From positions 1 through 64,000 of the IMG/VR virus record IMGVR_UViG_3300019757_000093: a stretch of DNA of 64,000 nucleotides; one strand, 5' to 3'. The notes below the pieces were generated by a model. That model was given only the letters and a program-made list of their open reading frames with translations. It searched no databases and was not told where the DNA came from. Of this stretch, positions 1-9,270 are shown piece by piece. Within the stretch, counting starts at the first letter, position 1; every line of letters starts with the position of its first letter. The DNA comes from a virus. Made by a program: the position numbers and the translations under genes.

Positions 1-132
1 AACCCACACTTTTCCACCCAATTCTTGTGCATTTTTAAGTGCTTGTGCTGGTGTATTTGCAATAAACCCACGTGGAGCAGGTACGCCATGTTTTGCAAAT
101 AATTGTTTTGCTTGGTATTCATGTATATTCAT
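1..132 (-). CDS. sucC: Succinyl-CoA synthetase beta subunit, N-terminal fragment (runs off the window)
   Basis: The minus strand from 132 opens a frame starting [16 protein letters not shown] and continuing for 44 residues to the window edge. This is the well-known N-terminus of the ADP-forming succinate-CoA ligase beta subunit (ATP-grasp fold), a TCA-cycle enzyme that converts succinyl-CoA to succinate with ATP or GTP formation. The ATG follows a GAAGGG ribosome binding site and lies one base beyond the stop of the Nudix gene, so it reads as the next gene of the same operon. By my count the fragment has about 39% G+C and uses CGT for arginine, unlike the AGA-rich phage genes around it, which suggests recent acquisition from a bacterium. 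Only the N-terminus is visible, so whether the gene is intact is unknown. Confidence 0.8.
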   Translation of the reverse strand, partial: MNIHEYQAKQLFAKHGVPAPRGFIANTPAQALKNAQELGGKVWV

Positions 133-133
133 T

Positions 134-880
134 TTATTGCCCTTCTATTCTAGTTAGAACTTCTTTAAGTTTATCTTCCGATACCAAAGCAGCTTCTTTT
201 ACATCCTTAAGATCACCAATCATTTGATTAACTATTTTTTTACCTTCTTCTTCTTGTTTAAGTAATTCTTTATTATAGTTATTAATATTCTCTAAAGCTT
301 CCATTGCTTTATATAACATATAATCTTTAATTGCACCAGCAGAACCTGCTTCCCAATTATTCTCTTCAAAAATTATTTCCAGTATATTCGACATATGAGT
401 TCTTCTTTCAACTATATCTTCCGAACTACCAAAATCAGTTTCACCTTTTGGTGTATCTTTTCCAATTACTGTTAAGAAATAATGAGCTGTTGCTCCATTA
501 GAACCAACCCCAGTTTTATATATTCCAGTTATAAATAAATTATTTGGATCTACTTCATAACCCAATTCTTCTTTAATTTCTTTAACCATAGTTTCTTGTG
601 GACTTAAGGCTGGATTATCTAATAATCCAGCACAGTTTTCATTTACAATACCTTTATTAGAATCGTCTCTATGAAGTACCGAAATTCTTACTTGTTGTAC
701 TGTAACGAACTCATCTGTATCTTTATCATAAATAACGCAATGAACTGAATCCATTGCTGGAGCTATTTCCCACTCTTTTATAGCTGGATCTTCTCCAATA
801 GTATAACTAATCTTTTGTGGTTTAATAAATTTGCTGTTTGTTAATTCCTCAACAGTTACTATCCTTACTTCTTTTAACAT
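134..880 (-). CDS. Nudix hydrolase, UDP-sugar/ADP-ribose diphosphatase-like
   Basis: This 248-residue protein has a Nudix core at about residues 84-110. The segment [14 protein letters not shown] followed by KEIKEELGY matches the UDP-glucose/ADP-ribose diphosphatase (NUDT14-like) form of the box, with the EExG metal-binding glutamates present and Lys in place of the usual Arg. Such enzymes cleave nucleoside-diphosphate-linked compounds with Mg2+. About 60 C-terminal residues (from ~190) are Lys/Glu-rich and probably helical, beyond the usual Nudix domain. The start follows AAAAAGGAAAAAAAAT. The gene directly precedes sucC, so the two probably share a transcript and may both touch host metabolism. 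The substrate cannot be told from sequence. Confidence 0.8.
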   Translation of the reverse strand: MLKEVRIVTVEELTNSKFIKPQKISYTIGEDPAIKEWEIAPAMDSVHCVIYDKDTDEFVTVQQVRISVLHRDDSNKGIVNENCAGLLDNPALSPQETMVKEIKEELGYEVDPNNLFITGIYKTGVGSNGATAHYFLTVIGKDTPKGETDFGSSEDIVERRTHMSNILEIIFEENNWEAGSAGAIKDYMLYKAMEALENINNYNKELLKQEEEGKKIVNQMIGDLKDVKEAALVSEDKLKEVLTRIEGQ

Positions 881-894
881 ATTTTTTTTCCTTT

Positions 895-1455
895 TTAATT
901 TAATTTATTTTTGGCAAATTTATATTTTGAATTTGAATTAAAATTAAAATTAGTTCTAAGAACTTCTATTTCTGAGAACTCTTTAAAATTATTTCCAAAA
1001 TTTGACCAGTTTATGGGTTTATTTGATCTAATAACTGTAAAGTTACCTTCGGTACTTTTAGTTCCAAGATAACCTAATTCTATATTATAACCTAAAACGA
1101 ACTCTGTTAAGCTTGTAATTTTACGAGTTGCCGCAATTCTAATATCCAAAATTGGATCTCTTATCTCTCCATAAATAATATACTCATTCTTAAAATTATG
1201 ATCGTTAAATGGTATTTTGCTAATAAATTTATGGTCTAATAAATCTACTAATCTATATATTTTTTGATGTTTATTTATATGAGATATTGAAGTTTGACGA
1301 GCTTGTTTTTTTGTAGTAACTACTGTTTCCCCTCGATGATTAACATCATAAACGGTAGTCGTCTCTATTACATATATTTTAGTCTCGTGTGCTTTATATT
1401 GAAGAATTACTTCTTCGCCAGTTAATAAATTTCTATTTTCTTTTAAGGTTACCAT
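895..1455 (-). CDS. Unknown protein, 186 aa
   Basis: I do not recognise this protein. It is a soluble-looking alpha/beta sequence rich in Asn, Lys and Ile, with no signal peptide, membrane segment or cysteine cluster, and an Asn/Phe/Ser-rich tail. The start has GGGGGAATAA directly upstream, and that ribosome binding site lies inside the last codons of the preceding gene, so translation is probably coupled. It belongs to the run of small minus-strand genes that ends at the Nudix gene. Confidence 0.6.
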   Translation of the reverse strand: MVTLKENRNLLTGEEVILQYKAHETKIYVIETTTVYDVNHRGETVVTTKKQARQTSISHINKHQKIYRLVDLLDHKFISKIPFNDHNFKNEYIIYGEIRDPILDIRIAATRKITSLTEFVLGYNIELGYLGTKSTEGNFTVIRSNKPINWSNFGNNFKEFSEIEVLRTNFNFNSNSKYKFAKNKLN

Positions 1456-2214
1456 TTATTCCCCCTTATTAAATCTAGAAAATCTATCCCCAGTTTGAAA
1501 GTTCAAAGATGGTATATTTCTAGTAATTTCATATGGGTTTATAAGTTCTACCTGATGGACCTCTTCATAATTATAATATTTAAAAAAATCAGGTATAGAA
1601 TTGCATGTATTTACTACACCATTCTTATATATTATATTTAAATTACTACAATCTTTTTCCTTTTTAGGTAACCTAGTTAATAAAAAGGCGGTTCTTAAGT
1701 GAGTATTATCTATAATTTTTAATCTTTTAAATTTTGATTTAGATACCTCCTCTTTAAAATTATCTGCATAAATACCAGATCTTTCCCATCTACAAAGGTA
1801 TTTATCATAGATTAAAGTTTCTACTTTTTCTTTTTTTAATAACTTGTAAAAAGCTTTTACTTCTGGTTTCCGTAAGAATTCTTTTTTCTTTTTCTTGTTT
1901 TTCATTTCTTTTTTTAATACTCTTTTTACATCTTTATCAATTTGTCTTCTCATTGAATCATCTATTTCTTTATCTTTAAAATAAGCTAAAAAATCGCTTT
2001 GAAGATGGTCATAATGCTGTCTAGCATCATCTAACCAATCGATCTCATTCAAAATTTTCTCCTTTTTTCTGTATTGGGATGATATCGTTTCATACGTATC
2101 ATCCTCTATAGTCTCAGGTATTTCTCTAAGAATCCTAGCATTTATCTGATTTTCTAAAAAATTACCAGCAATATCACCTATCTTATTTTTAATTTTATCA
2201 ATTAATTTAGGCAT
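1456..2214 (-). CDS. Unknown basic protein, 252 aa
   Basis: The product is not recognised. Residues 1-60 are amphipathic and helical; residues ~95-135 are a strongly basic helix with a run of six lysines (KNKKKKKEF), which would suit nucleic acid or protein scaffolding contacts, but no known domain is visible. The C-terminal third is globular in appearance. The start follows TTAAGGTTTAAT. Its stop overlaps the ribosome binding site of the next gene, and it lies just after the 1.4-kilo-residue protein encoded at 2223-6362, suggesting one operon. Confidence 0.6.
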   Translation of the reverse strand: MPKLIDKIKNKIGDIAGNFLENQINARILREIPETIEDDTYETISSQYRKKEKILNEIDWLDDARQHYDHLQSDFLAYFKDKEIDDSMRRQIDKDVKRVLKKEMKNKKKKKEFLRKPEVKAFYKLLKKEKVETLIYDKYLCRWERSGIYADNFKEEVSKSKFKRLKIIDNTHLRTAFLLTRLPKKEKDCSNLNIIYKNGVVNTCNSIPDFFKYYNYEEVHQVELINPYEITRNIPSLNFQTGDRFSRFNKGE

Positions 2215-2222
2215 ATTAAACC

Positions 2223-5200
2223 TTAATTAAAAGTTAAATAAGGAAATACTTTATTTATAGGGATTATAGAATGATAGCTATTTTTTAGGAATATTTTTTC
2301 TAGTCCTTCTTGAATAACTTCATTATCGGTTTCTATGTTTTCTATATTAAATAATACTGGTAAAGCATCTCCACCGGAAGATTGTAAATTTTTAAGATGA
2401 TTTAATAAAAGATAATCTTTTAAATGTTCTTTTTTTTCTTCTGGGGGTAATTGTCTTACTTCATTATGACTAACAATAATATCTAATTCTCCATAACAAT
2501 CTGTTTCCATATTAATATCAAATTCCATATATCTCTTTAATACCTTAACGGTATGTATTAAATATTTGAAATTTTCATTAAATCCCTCTATCTTATTATC
2601 TTTATATTGCTGAATAAGTTCATCGAAATATTCAGTTAATAACTCATCTGTAGTAATTTCATTTCCTTTTCTTAATAAAGAAGAATTCCATGTACTATGT
2701 AAGTCAATATCTTTTAAGAACGGAATATTATTAAACTTATTTTTTCTTAGACTAGGTCTTTCAATATCAATAGAAATATCTTCGGTAGATACTTTATCTA
2801 AAAACCTCAGTAATTCATTTTTAAAAAATTGTCCTCCTTTAAATTCTGGATGTTTTAATAAATTATTGATAGTATTATTATAAATGAATTCAATTATAGA
2901 TGAATAAGAATTAAATAATTTTATAATTTTTACTATATTACTATAATGAACTTCTTTTAATAACTCATCTGGTAATAAATCACATAACAATGATTTTACC
3001 CATGTACTTATTTTAGTATTCGGACCTAACCCAATATTTTTTAAATGATCTTCATTATAAATACTTATGAAATTAGTTACTATAGTATTCCCAAATTTAT
3101 TAGGATTATCTTTAAATAACTCTAATTGATTTAGCAATATTTCTTTTAATCCCATTGTAAAATTCCATATTGTTTTATAATTTTCTTCTATCTTTACACC
3201 AGAATTCATTTTATATGGATGTGGATGAACTTTTGGATTCTTTTTAAATTTAATTGAGTATATTTCGAAAGTATTATCATTAGCAGATATTCCATAATAA
3301 TTATTATCCCCAGTATTAAAATTATATCTAAATTTAGTATTTACTCTAAATGACATAAGAAAAGAACTATATTTTAATTCTAATTCTTTTTTTGTGTCCT
3401 CATCTTTAATTGCCTCCGAAAAATTGTCCGGCAATAATGTTTTAAAATTATTTAAAATACCAGTTAATAAATTAACTGGTTGGATATGATTATAATAATC
3501 CCAAAAATAATCGTAGTAAATACTTACCTTACTACCATTATTATTAACTAAAGTAGTTTCTTTACCATATTTATTAATATAGTTTTCTGGAAGAGTAAAG
3601 GTATACTGACCATTATTTTTTTCATTAGATAATTGGTTTTGATTAACCGTATTATTAATAGTGTACGTCACATCCCCAATATTTATATTTTTCCTTTCCT
3701 TATATCTAGTATAAGAACCTTCCGGTAAATGATCAAATAAATTAAATTTAACTGGGGCTAAACTAGTAATCCCGAGTTTATAAGATAGAATATTATTACA
3801 AATATCATGTACTAATTGAAGACTATCGTTTATTTTACTTTCCACTTGTCCCATAATATTGAAGGTATCCTCCGAGAAACTATCCATATTACATCTAAAA
3901 GAATCGTTTTGAATAATATTATTTAATAAATATGGAAGGGCCAATTTAGAGCTCTCGCAATACAGACTAAATCTTTCTTGGGCTTTATCTGAACTTATAT
4001 CTAATAAAGTATTTTCATTATTGAATTCTATTTCGCTAAAACCAGTATTAACTAAAGCCTCTAACTTCGTAAAAATTTCATTATTAACTGTAATATTTTT
4101 TAATACGTTTTTATTGATTCTTTTCTTATTAGTAATATTAATAAAATAATCTTTTAATTGCAATAATTCTAGATGGGTTTCATTATTTACCAACTCTCTA
4201 CTAAGGTTAATATTATCCAATAAGGCCATTACATTTATCTGATAAGCACTTAACGATTGTTCTTGATCAGATGCTTTTAATTCATTTATATATTTTTGGA
4301 AATTGTCAACTAACTTACTATTTAATTTATCTTCAAATTCTATTAAACATTTCATAAATAAAGGTCTTGGAATATAAGTAGTGCCTCCATTTATATATTC
4401 ATTTAAACTATTAAGAAAATCATTGCTATTTTCAATAAGATTTCTTTGGTATTTATGTCTTATCTTTCCTTTTACTAACTTTTCTCTAAGTTTATTAAAG
4501 GTTATAATAACTTTAGTTTTTGTAGTACGAGTAGCTTTTCTTTTAAATTTTTCTTTGGGAGTATTTAATAGTTCCTCGCAACTTTTATATAATAAAGAAT
4601 TTAATATAAATAATACACTAGCACTAGATTTATTAATATATAAATAATCGTTACTATAAATAGTATTATTATAATTACTATTACTAAATATGCTTGGAAT
4701 ATTATTTGAAAAACGTTCCTGTACCTTTAAAATAGTTTCTAATACGGGATAAGTCTCATCTATAGTAGTTAAGATTTCTTTAGTAAATAATAAACCATCC
4801 ATATTCTCGTTATTATTTGAATTAGAATAATAACGAGAATTACCAGTTAAATTTATAAGGCCAATTAGTTGTTCTATTAAATAAACTATAAATTCCTGAA
4901 TAATAATTTCTTCATTTTGCGAAGATATTTTTGGATCAATCCCAATAGATGAAGTATATTCTGGATATATTTTTTTAAGATTATTTAAACTAGTTAAATA
5001 ATTATTAATAATTATTTTCATATTTAAAGAGAAACCTTTTTTGAATTCCCAATTTGTTAAATTAACCCGACCATCTCTATTATATAAATATCTAGTTAAC
5101 TCTAATTCCAGTAAAATCTTTTGATTTTGTATATTTATAGTTTCTTTTAAAAAACCTTCAAAGGGAGTACTACCCTCAAACGTACTTAAATAATTTAAAT

Positions 5201-6362
5201 TAAAATAATTTCTAAAAGAGTTATTGGATTTATATACCTTAGTACCACAAGCTTCCAAAACATATCTAGTTTGATTTTGATTTTTCGTCATATTAGAACG
5301 AGTTCCTGAATGATGGTAAATTTTTAATTTTTCAAATATTTTATCCGAATTAAATTGAGTACAAGCTAGTTCTAACAATGGTTGTTCTTTAATTAATTCC
5401 ATTGCTACTGTTTCAGATCTATAAATAATTTTTTTTAATAAATATTCATTCATCGATACACTATACTTATCTATATTTTTATAAAATTTAGAGTTTGTTT
5501 GAATTTCCAAAGAATTATTTGTTAAATGAACCTCTTTTACTGCATATAATATAGTACTAATTAAATCAGTAAAAGGATTATTATTTGTATTTACTAAATA
5601 ATCTAAATTATCCGAAAAATATTTTAACATATCTTTAATAGTAATTTCAGTTGGTAATGTAAAATTAAAAGCAGTAACTCCAAAACTTGGAACCGTACTA
5701 TCTCTATAAAAATATTTTTTCATCTCTGGAAAATAAGTTTCTAGAATAGTTGAAAAAGAATCAATATTTAGAACTATATTTTCTCTATCAAATACAGTTT
5801 TCCCAATTTCATTAAAATAATCATCTAGTATTTCTGGTTCCAAAAAGATAGTTTTAACAACATCCACCATTTTAAATTGAATAGCCAATTTAACCTTTAA
5901 TTGATCTAAATAAATATCAATTAAAGGTTCTAATAAAGCATCAACTCTTTTCATTCTGGTTAAAGAAATTGTAGTATCAGTAGCTAATTTTATAATCTCT
6001 TTAAGAGTATTTTCATTTAGATATAACTCTGGATTAGATAATATTATTTGCTCTATATTTACCTGGGATACAAAAACTTCATTTCCTTTATCATTTCTAG
6101 TTAATAATAATTTACATAATAAACCAACTAAACCATGTTCAATATAACCAGAAGGTCCTGGATTAATATTTCCATAATTAATTCCTTCTTGAAAAACACC
6201 ATATCTAATAGAAGCTCTTTCTGGTTGATCTGAATCTTCTATATATTTTCTAAACTCCGGAATATGTTTTAGGGAATCTATTGAATTTCCACTTAGTACA
6301 TATGAGTTAACTATTCCTGGAATTTGACTTTCGTCCAATTCTGATAAAAATTTATTCATCAT
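2223..6362 (-). CDS. Giant unknown protein, about 1379 aa
   Basis: This is the largest gene of the minus-strand arm and I recognise no domain in it. The sequence is Asn/Lys/Ile/Leu-rich, mainly helical, with a basic stretch near residues 585-610 (KFKRKATRTTKTK) and no membrane segment or signal peptide. The frame extends upstream to 6413, but the ribosome binding site AAGGAAAAAAAG sits directly before ATGATGAAT, so I choose 6362 (or 6359), which overlaps the stop of the upstream gene and implies translational coupling. Its size could fit a virion-associated or ejected protein, or a large enzyme too divergent to see by eye; there is no direct evidence for either. Confidence 0.65.
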   Translation of the reverse strand: MMNKFLSELDESQIPGIVNSYVLSGNSIDSLKHIPEFRKYIEDSDQPERASIRYGVFQEGINYGNINPGPSGYIEHGLVGLLCKLLLTRNDKGNEVFVSQVNIEQIILSNPELYLNENTLKEIIKLATDTTISLTRMKRVDALLEPLIDIYLDQLKVKLAIQFKMVDVVKTIFLEPEILDDYFNEIGKTVFDRENIVLNIDSFSTILETYFPEMKKYFYRDSTVPSFGVTAFNFTLPTEITIKDMLKYFSDNLDYLVNTNNNPFTDLISTILYAVKEVHLTNNSLEIQTNSKFYKNIDKYSVSMNEYLLKKIIYRSETVAMELIKEQPLLELACTQFNSDKIFEKLKIYHHSGTRSNMTKNQNQTRYVLEACGTKVYKSNNSFRNYFNLNYLSTFEGSTPFEGFLKETINIQNQKILLELELTRYLYNRDGRVNLTNWEFKKGFSLNMKIIINNYLTSLNNLKKIYPEYTSSIGIDPKISSQNEEIIIQEFIVYLIEQLIGLINLTGNSRYYSNSNNNENMDGLLFTKEILTTIDETYPVLETILKVQERFSNNIPSIFSNSNYNNTIYSNDYLYINKSSASVLFILNSLLYKSCEELLNTPKEKFKRKATRTTKTKVIITFNKLREKLVKGKIRHKYQRNLIENSNDFLNSLNEYINGGTTYIPRPLFMKCLIEFEDKLNSKLVDNFQKYINELKASDQEQSLSAYQINVMALLDNINLSRELVNNETHLELLQLKDYFINITNKKRINKNVLKNITVNNEIFTKLEALVNTGFSEIEFNNENTLLDISSDKAQERFSLYCESSKLALPYLLNNIIQNDSFRCNMDSFSEDTFNIMGQVESKINDSLQLVHDICNNILSYKLGITSLAPVKFNLFDHLPEGSYTRYKERKNINIGDVTYTINNTVNQNQLSNEKNNGQYTFTLPENYINKYGKETTLVNNNGSKVSIYYDYFWDYYNHIQPVNLLTGILNNFKTLLPDNFSEAIKDEDTKKELELKYSSFLMSFRVNTKFRYNFNTGDNNYYGISANDNTFEIYSIKFKKNPKVHPHPYKMNSGVKIEENYKTIWNFTMGLKEILLNQLELFKDNPNKFGNTIVTNFISIYNEDHLKNIGLGPNTKISTWVKSLLCDLLPDELLKEVHYSNIVKIIKLFNSYSSIIEFIYNNTINNLLKHPEFKGGQFFKNELLRFLDKVSTEDISIDIERPSLRKNKFNNIPFLKDIDLHSTWNSSLLRKGNEITTDELLTEYFDELIQQYKDNKIEGFNENFKYLIHTVKVLKRYMEFDINMETDCYGELDIIVSHNEVRQLPPEEKKEHLKDYLLLNHLKNLQSSGGDALPVLFNIENIETDNEVIQEGLEKIFLKNSYHSIIPINKVFPYLTFN

Positions 6363-7116
6363 CTTTTTTTCCTTTTTTTTCTCTATGGAAGCTAAAGCTT
6401 CGTGCTGCTTCAAATTTTAATATAGTTATAACTGGTTTTTGAATTAAATCTTCCTCATTTTTAAATTTAAAAAAACCAAAACCTTTTAATTTATCAAAAT
6501 CATTATAATCTAATAAACGACCGGCTTCCTGAAAATTTTGGGCATCTGAAAAACTAGAATAATCTGCCAATAAATTTTCTTGTGTAAATACATAAGAGAA
6601 ATGCTTTGTCAACATATTTTTAATTCTATAGGACGTAATAACAACTTTTCTTGCATCTAATAACTTTTCTAGATCTCCAGGAACTAGTGTATAGTCATTA
6701 ATACCTATATCATTTTTTTTCAAGAATTCCTCTAATTCTTTTTTAATAGTCTCAGCATCTAATTGACTTATAAATGGGTTAGGTCTGTTCGCCATTTTTA
6801 ATTTCATTAAAAAATATAATCTAATCATTAAGGAATCCACAAATTTATATGTGGTAGTAGCATTTAGATTCATTACTAAATAAATTCCATTTAGATCTAT
6901 CATACACGTAAAATCCATTTTACTTGGATTAGTACAGTCATTTAGAATTAATAAATCATTATAAGTTATTGGGGTATTATTAATAATTTTTTCGTATATA
7001 GGTTCCTCATGAACTCGAATTTCCTGTATAGGTGAACATAAAGCCCTTTTGTATTCATCATCTTGGACATTATTAGGCAAATACCTTGTACCGTTCTGTT
7101 GTAATATATTACTCAT
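6352..7116 (-). CDS. Unknown protein, 254 aa
   Basis: The protein is not recognised. It has an alpha/beta pattern with a hydrophobic central part (residues ~70-115) containing MIDLNGIYLVMNL, and a charged C-terminal tail ending KKGKKDDE. The last four codons overlap the start of the giant downstream gene in the arrangement GATGATGAATAA, typical of coupled translation, so the two products may work together. The ribosome binding site is weak (GAG 8 bases before ATG). Confidence 0.6.
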   Translation of the reverse strand: MSNILQQNGTRYLPNNVQDDEYKRALCSPIQEIRVHEEPIYEKIINNTPITYNDLLILNDCTNPSKMDFTCMIDLNGIYLVMNLNATTTYKFVDSLMIRLYFLMKLKMANRPNPFISQLDAETIKKELEEFLKKNDIGINDYTLVPGDLEKLLDARKVVITSYRIKNMLTKHFSYVFTQENLLADYSSFSDAQNFQEAGRLLDYNDFDKLKGFGFFKFKNEEDLIQKPVITILKFEAARSFSFHREKKGKKDDE

Positions 7117-7124
7117 AATAAGCT

Positions 7125-7730
7125 CTATACTCTTGTACCGTATCTAAGGTAATGTCTTTTATATAATAATGGTAAATGTAAGAATAATATATTTAAAATC
7201 ATATTTCTAAAATCTCGGCCAGGAGTATCTCCTAATCCCCAATCTATAAAAATATTTATAATATAGGCTACTATTCCAAACATAGAAAATAATATACAAG
7301 CCATAAAAATTACATTTAATATTATTTTTAAAAAGGTAATACCATTATCATGATCAAATAAACTTCTAGTATAATTCAACATTCCACTATATACATTTCT
7401 CATTAATATTAAATACATAAGTACCTTAATATAAATTCTTTTAGAAAGAGACATTCTAGAAGGTATGAAATTATATCGTTCTTCTGATTGTGGATTATTA
7501 TCCACTAAATTTGGATTTCCTTCTCCTCCAATATTTAAAGTACTACCATCATTAATACCTCCATTTCTAGAAGCACGTCTTCTAGTATTAACTTGAGTTC
7601 CTCCTATATCCATTTCGTTTATAGGTTCTCCTCGTTCTCTTTGTCTTCGTGGAACAGCTTGTTGAGTTCTTAACGTTTCTTGTCTTGTTCTTCTCATGTT
7701 ACTAAAAAATTGTTTAATTTTTTCTATCAT
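7125..7730 (-). CDS. Membrane protein with basic N-terminal tail, 201 aa
   Basis: Residues 1-55 are very rich in Arg and Gln, and residues 56-90 are Gly/Asn-rich and likely disordered. A strong membrane segment covers about 132-162, with weaker hydrophobic helices at ~101-117 and ~177-190, so the protein is probably an inner-membrane protein with a basic cytoplasmic tail. The function is not recognised. The start follows AAAAGGAAATAAC. A palindromic dispersed repeat lies upstream in the leader, before 7787. Confidence 0.6.
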   Translation of the reverse strand: MIEKIKQFFSNMRRTRQETLRTQQAVPRRQRERGEPINEMDIGGTQVNTRRRASRNGGINDGSTLNIGGEGNPNLVDNNPQSEERYNFIPSRMSLSKRIYIKVLMYLILMRNVYSGMLNYTRSLFDHDNGITFLKIILNVIFMACILFSMFGIVAYIINIFIDWGLGDTPGRDFRNMILNILFLHLPLLYKRHYLRYGTRV

Positions 7731-7763
7731 GTTATTTCCTTTTATAATTTAATTTAATTTACT

Positions 7764-7805
7764 GGTAGCTAGCTCACTATACTAAGCTAACTATCCTTAG
7801 CTACC
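7764..7805 (+). repeat. Dispersed palindromic repeat, short form (copy D)
   Basis: Arms GGTAGCTA (7764-7771) and TAGCTACC (7798-7805) enclose CTCACTATACTAAGC, the reverse complement of the core shared by all family members. The hairpin overlaps the last codons and stop of the gene at 7787-8434 and could act as its transcript end or as an RNA processing signal. Confidence 0.7.
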
Positions 7806-8434
7806 GTTTGTCGTACTTGGTTAATTCCTGGATAAGTATTAATATAATTATCCATTACTTGTACAAATCGTTTATCATTTAAACGACTTCTATTACTCAT
7901 TTCTTTACTATGTTTTTCTATAATAGTTTTAGCTTCTAGAATAACTTTAGAAGTATCTTCCATAAAACTATCAACTTTTCTACTTCTAGGATTATACATT
8001 TTTTTAACATCATGTATTTTTATAGTAACTACACCAGTCCCAGTTTTACCATTAAATGTTAAAGTACCTAATTCTTCATTGTACTCAAACTCCTTAATAA
8101 GAACTATTGTTTTCATTCCCATAGCATTCTTAGCTGCATAAGAAAACCAAATATCTTCTCGAAAATATTCTTTTCTCATATAAATTCTATCTACTATTTC
8201 TAATTGATCGAATACATCTTTAGGACAAGAAAAGTTAATAGCATTATTTCTCATTTCGTCTTGTAATAGATATAAATCTTCTCCTGAAGCATTATCCATA
8301 TTAGAATAATCTAATATAGTATCATGATCTAATCCATAATAATATGGTTTTGGAACTGGATTAAAAAGTGAGTCTGTATATAACTCAAACCGCCCAGTTA
8401 AATCGTATTGTTTCTTTTTATATTTTTCTCTCAC
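7787..8434 (-). CDS. Unknown protein, paralogue of the gene at 8650-9270
   Basis: This 215-residue protein and the one at 8650-9270 are clear paralogues: both have a Y-Y-Y-G-L segment near residue 32, an RQDEMR-like segment near 60, a [DK]IWF[SA]Y segment near 95, and an almost identical C-terminal stretch with KHSKEMSNRSRLNDKRFVQV. The family is unknown to me. The start is GTG, preceded by AAGGAGAACCA, and an ATG alternative is lacking nearby. The conserved 91-nt stretch at 7854-7944 differs from its partner by a single base although the rest has diverged widely. Confidence 0.6.
   Translation of the reverse strand: MREKYKKKQYDLTGRFELYTDSLFNPVPKPYYYGLDHDTILDYSNMDNASGEDLYLLQDEMRNNAINFSCPKDVFDQLEIVDRIYMRKEYFREDIWFSYAAKNAMGMKTIVLIKEFEYNEELGTLTFNGKTGTGVVTIKIHDVKKMYNPRSRKVDSFMEDTSKVILEAKTIIEKHSKEMSNRSRLNDKRFVQVMDNYINTYPGINQVRQTVAKDS
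7854..7944 (-). repeat. 91-nt near-identical repeat, copy 1
   Basis: This stretch matches 8687-8777 at 90 of 91 positions by my reading. It encodes the shared C-terminal segment of the two paralogues at 7787 and 8650. The flanks are far less alike. Confidence 0.85.
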
Positions 8435-8446
8435 TGGTTCTCCTTT

Positions 8447-8653
8447 TTATTTAATGCTCGCCACTACTAATAATAATTTAGATGATGTATTTTCATCACC
8501 TTTGACGAAATGTTTTTTAATTATCGGATAACTAGTCCCTTTTATAATAATACTAGAACTATTAATAAGTACCTGAACTTCTATATCCGTTAATTCAAAA
8601 GAATCTTTATTATTTGCTGGTCGATTATTTTTAGATATTTCTATCTTCATCAT
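8447..8653 (-). CDS. Small unknown protein, 68 aa
   Basis: This short protein lies between the two paralogues at 7787 and 8650 and overlaps the stop of the upstream one (TGATG arrangement, with AAAGGAAAA as ribosome binding site). It appears as a small beta-rich domain with no cysteine motif. No function is recognised; its fixed place between two paralogues suggests the trio was duplicated or inherited together. Confidence 0.5.
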   Translation of the reverse strand: MMKIEISKNNRPANNKDSFELTDIEVQVLINSSSIIIKGTSYPIIKKHFVKGDENTSSKLLLVVASIK

Positions 8654-9270
8654 TTTTCCTTTTTACATTTATCTAAGAAAGAATCAATTACTTGTACAAA
8701 TCGTTTATCATTTAAACGACTTCTATTACTCATTTCTTTACTATGTTTTTCTATAATAGATTTAGCTTCTAGAATAATCTTCATAGAATTCTCTTCGTAA
8801 TAATCCTTTTCTGGTTTAATTGGATAATACATTTTTATAATATCATTAACTGATATTATTTTATTTGGAATAGTTGAATAATAGTTCCTAATTTCAACAG
8901 TACCATCTTCTTCCTTATAAATAAAATCTTTAATTAATCTAATACTACTAAAACCGTTTCGATCCTGATATTGATAAGCGAACCAAATATCTTTTTTTAG
9001 ATACTCCGCTTTGACTTGTATTCTTTTAACTTTTATTAATGCATCTCTAACTAGTTTAGTACAAGAAGTATTTGTAGTCAACTCTCGCATTTCATCTTGA
9101 TGATTAAAAGTGGTACCATTAGAAGAAGAACTACTATATATAGTTTCTCCCATTAATCCATAATAATAATCATCAGTATCAGGATATTTTCCATAATTAT
9201 ATTCATAAAAGAACTGTCCCGTATCGTCTAGTATATTTTGCTCTTTACTAAAGGGTGCTTTTGGATGCAT
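8650..9270 (-). CDS. Unknown protein, paralogue of the gene at 7787-8434
   Basis: This 206-residue protein shares overall plan and the C-terminal block KHSKEMSNRSRLNDKRFVQV with the neighbour at 7787-8434. Differences are concentrated in the N-terminal half, including a serine run (SSSSSN) at residues 46-51. The ATG overlaps the stop of the preceding gene (TAATG). No known family is visible. Confidence 0.6.
   Translation of the reverse strand: MHPKAPFSKEQNILDDTGQFFYEYNYGKYPDTDDYYYGLMGETIYSSSSSNGTTFNHQDEMRELTTNTSCTKLVRDALIKVKRIQVKAEYLKKDIWFAYQYQDRNGFSSIRLIKDFIYKEEDGTVEIRNYYSTIPNKIISVNDIIKMYYPIKPEKDYYEENSMKIILEAKSIIEKHSKEMSNRSRLNDKRFVQVIDSFLDKCKKEK
8687..8777 (-). repeat. 91-nt near-identical repeat, copy 2
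   Basis: This is the partner of 7854-7944, with one mismatch. The near-identity includes synonymous positions, so gene conversion or a constraint on the nucleic acid itself is more likely than protein selection alone. Confidence 0.85.

Noticed and set aside
4381-4647. Plus-strand frame of 88 codons inside the giant gene
   Set aside because: It is antisense to a continuous coding frame and lacks a ribosome binding site.
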